In this document: positions 58,402 to 64,000 of the stretch, piece by piece | Numbering within the stretch: position 1 is the first letter of the stretch | Layout of the letters: each line of letters begins with the position of its first letter | From: Zelonia costaricensis | Taxonomy: Eukaryota > Euglenozoa > Kinetoplastea > Trypanosomatida > Trypanosomatidae | Reading direction: 5' to 3' | DNA: 64,000 nucleotides | NCBI GenBank assembly: GCA_030849075.1 | Contig: JASAOO010003458.1 | Span: 1-64,000, forward strand | The notes under the pieces: model-generated | Databases searched by the model: none | The model's input: only the letters and a program-made list of their open reading frames with translations | What the model was told of the DNA's origin: nothing | Position numbers and translations under genes: made by a program

Positions 58402-59841
58402 ATGGCGGAGGAGGACATCGCCGACTTCACCCTCGATGACGAGAACGTCATCGACACGGACATGGGGCTGGCCAAGCAGGACCTCAGCAAGATCAACCTG
58501 GACGAGCTCAACGTCGACACCTTCGAGGTCATGTCGCGCCAGGCCACGATCAACGTGGGCACCATCGGCCACGTCGCGCACGGCAAGTCCACCGTCGTCA
58601 AGGCGCTCAGCGGCGTCAAGACGCAGAAGTTCCACCGCGAGGCGGTCATGAACATCACCATCCACCTCGGCTACGCCAACGCGAAGGTGTACCAGTGCGG
58701 GTCCTGCCCGCGCCCCGTGTGCTACCAGACCTACCCCTCCTCGCAGCCCGACAGCACGCCGTGCCCGAACTGCGGCGAGACCATGACGCTGAAGCGCCAC
58801 TTCTCCTTCGTCGACTGCCCGGGCCACGACGTGCTCATGGCCACCATGCTCAACGGCGCCGCCATCATGGACGCGGCACTGCTGCTCATCGCCGCCAACG
58901 AGGTGTTCCCGCAGCCGCAGACACTCGAGCACCTCAAGGCGGTGGAGATCATGAAACTGCGCCACCTCATCGTGCTGCAGAACAAGATCGACCTCGTCGG
59001 CGAGGTGAAGGCGCACGACCAGTACCGACGCATCCGCGACTACATCGACAGCATCGCCCTGAGCGCCCCCATCGTGCCCATCTCCGCCCAGCTCAAGCGC
59101 AACGTCGACTACCTGCTCGAGTACCTGCTGCACATCCCGCTGCCGGTGCGCCACCTCAAGGCGCCGGCCCGCATGACGGTGGTGCGCTCCTTCGACATCA
59201 ACAAGCCGGGTGAGGGCGACATCGAGAACCTGAAGGGCGGCGTGGCGGGTGGCACGGTGACGCAGGGTGTGATCAAGGTCGGCCAGGTGGTGGAGATCCG
59301 ACCCGGCCTCGTCCGCTCGCGCAGCACCAACGAGCAGGGCGGCCGCTTCACGTACAGCCCGCTCAAGACCCGCACCGTGTCCCTCAAGGCCGAGAACAAC
59401 GTGCTGCAGTACGCCATCCCCGGCGGCCTCATCGCCGTCGGCACGACGCTCGACCCCACCCTGACGCGCCAGGACAAGATGGTGGGCCACATGCTGGGCG
59501 AGGAGGGCACGATGCCGGAGGTGTACTGCGAGATCGAGGTGCAGTACAACCTCTTCTCCGAGATGGTCGGCGCCAAGTCGAAGGACGGCAAGTCCACCGC
59601 CAAGCGCGTGCAGAAGCTCAACGTGCTGGAGTCGCTGCAGATCAACGTTGGCACGCTGACGGCGGGTGCGACGGTGCTCAGCATCACGCAGGACCCCGAG
59701 ATCGCGAAGCTCGAGCTCGTCACGCCGGTGTGCTGCTCCACGGGGGAGCAGGTCGCCATCTCGCGTATGGTGGACAAGACGTTCCGCCTCATCGGCTGGG
59801 GCACGATCCGCCGTGGCGTCGCCATGAAGCAGAGCAGCTAA
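58402..59841 (+). CDS. Translation initiation factor eIF2 gamma subunit
   Basis: The product is 479 residues, matching the usual 470 or so. eIF2-gamma is the GTPase of the ternary complex that brings initiator Met-tRNA to the 40S subunit, together with eIF2-alpha and -beta. Visible elements are P-loop GHVAHGKST (56-64), zinc knuckle C99-x2-C102 and C121-x2-C124, and G3 DCPGHD (138-143). G4 NKID is at 194-197 and G5 SAQ at 228-230. Domains II and III follow with AENNVLQYAIPGGL and the C-terminal FRLIGWGTIRRGV. All motifs are intact. The start is five bases after a strong acceptor. The first half is identical in DNA to the diverged copy at 55412. Confidence 0.96.
   Translation: MAEEDIADFTLDDENVIDTDMGLAKQDLSKINLDELNVDTFEVMSRQATINVGTIGHVAHGKSTVVKALSGVKTQKFHREAVMNITIHLGYANAKVYQCGSCPRPVCYQTYPSSQPDSTPCPNCGETMTLKRHFSFVDCPGHDVLMATMLNGAAIMDAALLLIAANEVFPQPQTLEHLKAVEIMKLRHLIVLQNKIDLVGEVKAHDQYRRIRDYIDSIALSAPIVPISAQLKRNVDYLLEYLLHIPLPVRHLKAPARMTVVRSFDINKPGEGDIENLKGGVAGGTVTQGVIKVGQVVEIRPGLVRSRSTNEQGGRFTYSPLKTRTVSLKAENNVLQYAIPGGLIAVGTTLDPTLTRQDKMVGHMLGEEGTMPEVYCEIEVQYNLFSEMVGAKSKDGKSTAKRVQKLNVLESLQINVGTLTAGATVLSITQDPEIAKLELVTPVCCSTGEQVAISRMVDKTFRLIGWGTIRRGVAMKQSS
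58408..58935 (+). repeat. 528-bp tract with no mismatch to 55427-55954
   Basis: Partner of the identical tract in the upstream paralogue; it covers codons 3-178, including G1, the zinc knuckle and G3. Confidence 0.92.
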
Positions 59842-61626
59842 AGACGTGGAGATGGCGATGCAGAACTGGGCGAAGCTCTGCCGTTCCCCTCCCTCCCCCC
59901 CTCCCCCCCCGCTCCACCCCCTCACCTACGTGCGGTGCGGTGTGGGGAGGGGATGTGCGGGAACGGTGCACGAGTCGGGGAGGGGGTAGAGGCATAATGC
60001 TGGCTGTTTAGTTTGTGTGAGAGGGGCGTACATATATGTACGTGTCTCTGTGTGTGTGTGTCTACGTGTGTGTGTGTGCGAGCCAGTGAACTTGGAGGGG
60101 GGTGGGACGTACTGGGGGCGGGGGAGGGAGGCGCAGTGCGGGGATGGGGTGTGCCCTGGCTGTAGCCGCCCACCGGCTTCCCGAAGACCTGCCCACCCCT
60201 TCTTCTGTGGCCGCGTCAGAGCCTCGCTCGGCGGACTGACGTGCGCTGCCGTCTCGAGCCCCGCGGCGCCACGTGGAGCGCGGTGTGCGTAGGGAGGTGT
60301 GGTGGAACTCCTCAAGACGTGGGCCGGCAGTCGGACGTGGCGCGGACGTCGTCTGCTGCCCGTTTTGGGGTTGACTGGTTTGTTGCTGTTCTTCTTGTTT
60401 GGCTTTCTATTCCTCTCTTGTGTTGAGGTGGGGCACGCACACATGTACGTCCATCGGCGTGCGTCGGGGTGCGCGTGTGTGTGCGCGTGTGCGTTTGTGA
60501 TTATAAAGAAGAACGAGGTCATGCTGGGCGTGCGTGCGTCGTGTGGGGAGGGGAGCAGTGAAGTGCGGGAGGTGGTAGCGCTGGCACTCCCAAACACACA
60601 CACACACGCACGCGTCCGCAGCTGTCCCGTCTTGACGTCACTTCTCTGTCTGTATCCCGGGTGTGTGTTGAGGTCATGTGTGTGTATCTGTGTGTGTGTG
60701 TGTGTGGTTGGTGGTAGCTGGGCTTTTGCTCTGTAAGAACGCGCGGTGTGCAGCCACTCGTGAGGTGAGCTGCGGTGGTGTGGCCCCTGTCTCTCTCTAA
60801 CTTGTCTTCTAAGATTGATGATCAACCGAGTTCACCTACACAAGCGCCAAAAAGGCAAAGCGCACGCGCGCGCGGTTGTTGCGCGTGTGTGGTCGGGTCG
60901 ATGCGGCCCAGCAACGTGCACGAAGCCAGGGCATTGCGCTCTGTGTGCGGAGGGTGGGAGGAACGGGGGAAGGGCGAGCCTCGCGAAGGGATGGGGCCGT
61001 CTCACGGGTCGGGAAGTCTCGCACCGGTCTGCCCGCCCCTTCGGCGGAAGGTTGCTCCCCCCCCCCCCTCCCTTCCCTCCTTCAGCCCTTCTGCCGGCTT
61101 CTCCACGAGAGCATCATGTGTGCTGTGGTGATGTGCGTCGTGTCGCTCTCCCCTCCCCCCCCTCCCCGCCCCCCACCCATCTCACACATTTGGCGGCGTC
61201 TGGGCCAATCGTGAACACGGACGCGTGCTGCACTGCGGCAGCGCTTCACGTCAGCCGCAGTCCCGCGACGCGCTTGATGCGGCAAACAGCGAAGGAGAGG
61301 GGAGGGGCGTGTGTCTGACAGGTCGAGCGGACCCACCGCTGACCTCTTCTGTACACCGTGCCATCGTGCATGGGCGGCCCCGCATCCTGCAAGCTCCATC
61401 GATCGTCTTGTCTTTCCCCACCCGTCCCCCGTCCCTCGTCCCGTGTCCCTCCCTGCCTTTGCCCTCTCCCTCCCTGTCCTACACACACACACACAAACAC
61501 ACGCATGTGAAGGAGCGCGATAAAAGCGTAGCGCGCCGCTCAGTGGCTCCCTCCGCACACACACACACACTCGCAAGCATCCCCTCCCCCGCTCCCTCCC
61601 ATCCTTCCCGCTCTCCCTCCTCAGCA
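59842..61626 (+). other. Intergenic spacer
   Basis: The spacer is 1.8 kb. TG-rich sequence lies at 60046-60085, 60470-60500 and 60661-60712, with (CA)n patches at 60594-60610, 61483-61504 and 61557-61571. A C-run lies at 61058-61068. A pyrimidine block (61575-61622) ends in TCAG just before the RPC8 start. No tRNA, snRNA or protein gene was recognised. Confidence 0.7.
61623..61624 (+). other. Candidate trans-splice acceptor with a 2-base leader
   Basis: The AG of CTCCTCAG ends about 48 bases of C/T-rich sequence. Only CA separates it from the ATG at 61627, so the mature message would be nearly leaderless apart from the spliced leader. Confidence 0.55.
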
Positions 61627-62508
61627 ATGTTCTCTTCGTACATCCTGTACGACACGGTCGCCATCGAGGCAGTCTACTTCCCACGCGACTTCCCCAGCGC
61701 GTTCACGACCGCCAGCAACAGCTCCGCCACCGCCAACACCGGCAGCAGCAACAGCAATGCAGCACCCGATGACGCCTCGGCGGCCTACGCGCTGACGATG
61801 CGCGACATCCTCTTGCACCGCCTGACAGAGAGGTACGTGGGCCGCGTCATCCCCTCGCGCGGCCTGTGCGTGGCCATCACAGAGGTGCTCGAGTACTCCG
61901 CCAGCTCCGTGCGCGGGGCGGCGGCGTCGGCGTGGCTGACGGCGACCTTCGGCGTCTGCGTCTTCGCCCCCCGCCCCGGCACGCGGCTCAAGGCCCGCAT
62001 CGCCCACCAGTCCGCGGCGGGTGTGCACCTCACGATGGACCTTCTCGTGGGCATCCCCTTCCTTGTGCCGGCGGAGCTGCTTGTGCCCGGCTCCCTCTAC
62101 AGCGCGGCGCAGGGAGTGTGGCATCTCCCGGTCGACGCGGAGGGCGACGCCGACGAGGGCGCCGACGGGGCGCAGGGCGGCAGAAGCGCGAAGGCGGGGG
62201 AGGGTGCGCCGGCGTCGCCCGCTCCGCTGACGGGGAGCGCGGCGGGGGCGGCGTGCTACAACACGTATGTGGCTGGGGCGGAGGTGCTGGTGAAGGTCCA
62301 GTCCTGCACCGTGCAGTCGGAGGAGGCCGTGGCGGCGTCGCAGGAGGCCGGCGGGGACGGGCTGGACGGCGGCAGTGTCGGCGCTGGGGTGGCGGCCTTC
62401 CCCGGAGGGGGTGCCGGGCTCGAGGCGGGACTGCCCATCATGGAGCTGCAAGGCAGCTTCCTCGGCGATGCACTGGGGCCCGTCTCGTGGTTCGAGGACG
62501 AGGCGTAG
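61627..62508 (+). CDS. RNA polymerase III subunit RPC8 (Rpc25)
   Basis: The product is 293 residues, against about 204-212 in human and yeast. Features are the N-terminal MFSSYILYDTVAIEAVYFPRDF (family: MF...DTVRIPPWQF). Next is RGLCVAITEVLEYSASSVRG, matching GLCICLFDI. AHQSAAGVHLTMDLLVGIPFLVPAELL resembles the OB/S1-like half. The terminus LQGSFLGDALGPVSWFEDEA matches the family's VGSISEPGLGLLSWW. RPC8 pairs with RPC9 to form the stalk that takes part in Pol III initiation. Two low-complexity inserts (Ser/Asn-rich at about 28-50; Gly/Ala-rich at about 180-265) explain the added length. The start is two bases after a strong acceptor. Confidence 0.84.
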   Translation: MFSSYILYDTVAIEAVYFPRDFPSAFTTASNSSATANTGSSNSNAAPDDASAAYALTMRDILLHRLTERYVGRVIPSRGLCVAITEVLEYSASSVRGAAASAWLTATFGVCVFAPRPGTRLKARIAHQSAAGVHLTMDLLVGIPFLVPAELLVPGSLYSAAQGVWHLPVDAEGDADEGADGAQGGRSAKAGEGAPASPAPLTGSAAGAACYNTYVAGAEVLVKVQSCTVQSEEAVAASQEAGGDGLDGGSVGAGVAAFPGGGAGLEAGLPIMELQGSFLGDALGPVSWFEDEA

Positions 62509-63450
62509 CGAAGCGCAGGGGGGGATGTGTGGAGGAGTTGTCCACCGCCATCGCCGCCCGCGAACCCGCCCTGTTGCTCCCCCTCCCCCTAACTTCTTCC
62601 TTTGCGTGCGCATGCCGGCGCACGAACACCACAGACAGCACGCATCAGCGGCAGCCGCAGCCGCTCGCCACCGACGACGTTTAACACTTGAAGCAGACGT
62701 GTAACATCAAGCTGCACCACACGCGGTCGAAGCTGCAGTACGCGTGGTCGCGCTCAGAAGCAAGTCTTCGACTGGATTAAGAAGTGAGCGAAGGCACAGA
62801 GTCTGCGCCGAGCGGTACGCGCAGGTGCGCTTGTGTATGCGTCTCTCTCGCTGGCTTGGGGGGAGACAGAACTTCACTCCGTGCGAGGTGGGCCTCAAGT
62901 GCAGGCGCACGCGCCGTAGCCCGCTGCCCCCCCCCCCGTTCTCGATGCCTTTGCCCGTACTGGAGGCTGTCGAGTGGAGCGGGGCGGTGGCAGTGGTGGC
63001 GGACTCGCCACTTCAGCTGTCACAACCCGATGGAAGCGAGTCCGCAGGCCTTCACTCCCTCCCTGTCTTCGTCCTTTCCCTCTTTCATCCTTCTCCTGTC
63101 GCTATCGGTTCATACACGACTGCACACCTCAGCCCTCCCCACCTTCGTGTGTGTGTGTGTGTGCACTTCGCGCTGCCCGCACGCCTCCACAGCTTCGTCT
63201 CCCCTCCCCCTCATACACACGCACACACAATCACGCACTCGCACACACAAACACAGCACTCGAGCTTATCTCCTCCCCCCCCCCTCGCCTCGCTCCACCC
63301 CTGCAAACCTCACTCCCCTCCTTCCTTTCGTCGTCTTCTCTGTTCCCTTAAACCTGGCCTCGAGACTGGAGGACGTGGGGTTGGGTAGGAGAGAGGAAGT
63401 GGAAGGGAGCAGTCTGTTGGGCTGACTGCCGACCTTGCCCATGCAAGTCG
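62509..63450 (+). other. Intergenic spacer
   Basis: C-runs (62926-62938), a (TG)n patch (63148-63164) and CA-rich sequence (63214-63256) are followed by a long pyrimidine block (63263-63350). A possible acceptor lies near 63363. No gene is recognised before the zinc-finger frame. Confidence 0.65.
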
Positions 63451-64000
63451 ATGCAGTGCCTCACATATTCGATCGCCGTACGTCGCTTCAGCCCCCCCCC
63501 CTCCCGTTCGCTTTCACTTCTTTACTTCCTATCACACTATGGCTACCATCGGTCCCCACCGAACGCCTCTGTCTTCTGCTCTCATTGTTTTCGAGTTCTT
63601 GCGAACCGCTGCTCCCTTCGGGGTCACCTCCAGGCCATCCATGGCGTGGCGAAGTGCCAATCACTTCACGACAGCCGGCGTAGTCTCGCTGCACCCCCCG
63701 ATGGGTCCTCGCTTGACTGCCCGTTCTGCTCGCATGTGACCTGCGATCGGGAGGTGTTCAAGGAGCACATGACCACGCACCATCTCCGTCAGCCCCTTCC
63801 GTCCCCCTCTACCGTGATGACTGCGTTGGCCCCGGTTGTGAACGTACCACCCGCTGCTGCCCCCCCCTCCCCCTTCTCGTCCCGCGCCTGTCCCGCTGCA
63901 AGCCCGTCGCCTCGAGTTGAGGTGCGAGCGCTGCGGCACGCAGTACCACCAGCGTCACTGGTTCGACAAACACCGGTGCCCCATGGCTCCTCCACTGGTC
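63451..64000 (+). CDS. C2H2 zinc-finger protein, 3' end outside window, possible frameshift
   Basis: An ATG-started frame from 63451 is open to the window end. It encodes two textbook C2H2 fingers with C-x2-C-x12-H spacing: FCSHCFRVLANRC...H-x4-H (63577-63642) and CPFCSHVTCDREVFKEHMTTH (63718-63780). A third finger-like element, LRCERCGTQYHQRHWFDKHRC (63917-63979), is in the next frame. It keeps C-x2-C-x12-H but ends H-R-C. The frame change falls between the second and third fingers. A homopolymer of C residues (63860-63873) lies there, so a sequencing indel is a likely cause. C2H2 fingers bind nucleic acid or protein; a function cannot be assigned. The start is uncertain, since another ATG at 63441 is in a different frame. 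Confidence 0.62.
   Translation, partial: MQCLTYSIAVRRFSPPPSRSLSLLYFLSHYGYHRSPPNASVFCSHCFRVLANRCSLRGHLQAIHGVAKCQSLHDSRRSLAAPPDGSSLDCPFCSHVTCDREVFKEHMTTHHLRQPLPSPSTVMTALAPVVNVPPAAAPPSPFSSRACPAASPSPRVEVRALRHAVPPASLVRQTPVPHGSSTG

Noticed and set aside
37..60000. Search for tRNA genes, box B-like sequences and other structured RNAs in the spacers
   Set aside because: No GGTTCGANTCC-type box B with a matching box A or clover-leaf was found by eye. A covariance-model search would be needed to exclude them.
1..64000. CRISPR array or bacterial-style operon signals
   Set aside because: No regularly spaced repeats or ribosome binding sites were seen; the repeats present are dinucleotide microsatellites and the gene structure is trypanosomatid.

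Overview
The window is nuclear DNA of a trypanosomatid, most likely a GC-rich member of the Leishmaniinae (Leishmania/Leptomonas/Crithidia relatives). Every convincing gene lies on the + strand and is intronless. Genes are separated by 0.4-2.1 kb spacers made of polypyrimidine tracts followed by AG (trans-splice acceptors) and of (TG)n/(CA)n microsatellites. Codon third positions are overwhelmingly G or C. Several products are kinetoplastid-type: a guide-RNA-binding MRP protein, a Tim17-family import protein and a diverged IFT25. The whole window reads as part of one directional polycistronic unit; no strand switch, tRNA, rRNA or conventional promoter was found. Long minus-strand open frames are GC-driven shadows.

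Layout. 1-10.1 kb: the 3' end of one SEN1/UPF1-type superfamily 1 helicase, a spacer with direct and inverted repeats, then a complete 2,444-residue SEN1-like helicase. 10.8-19.2 kb: a zinc-knuckle protein, a large double-AAA+ ATPase and a membrane-anchored RING-finger protein. 20.7-27.2 kb: two large unrecognised proteins, one with an ankyrin-like repeat. 29-34 kb: a giant low-complexity SKP1-like protein followed by an ordinary-sized SKP1. 35.2-38.2 kb: two tandem arylamine N-acetyltransferases with intact Cys-His-Asp triads. 39.8-43.6 kb: an RRM-like protein with a C-terminal membrane segment and a basic conserved-looking protein. 44.4-48.3 kb: IFT25, Tim17-family and MRP1/MRP2-family genes. 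49.5-53.7 kb: two coiled-coil proteins. 55.4-59.8 kb: two tandem eIF2-gamma genes, one strongly diverged in its C-terminal half. 61.6 kb to the end: Pol III subunit RPC8 (Rpc25) and a C2H2 zinc-finger gene cut by the window edge.

The genes do not form a pathway; co-transcription in trypanosomatids does not imply shared function. The strongest theme is that four separate families (SEN1-like, SKP1, NAT, eIF2-gamma) occur as tandem pairs. Two of these pairs, SKP1 and eIF2-gamma, combine an orthodox copy with a remodelled one, and three pairs show patches of near-identical DNA that suggest gene conversion. The clearest case is a 528-bp tract with no mismatch between the eIF2-gamma copies, ending abruptly. 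A second theme is that (CA)n tracts tend to sit just upstream of start codons and (TG)n tracts downstream of stops.
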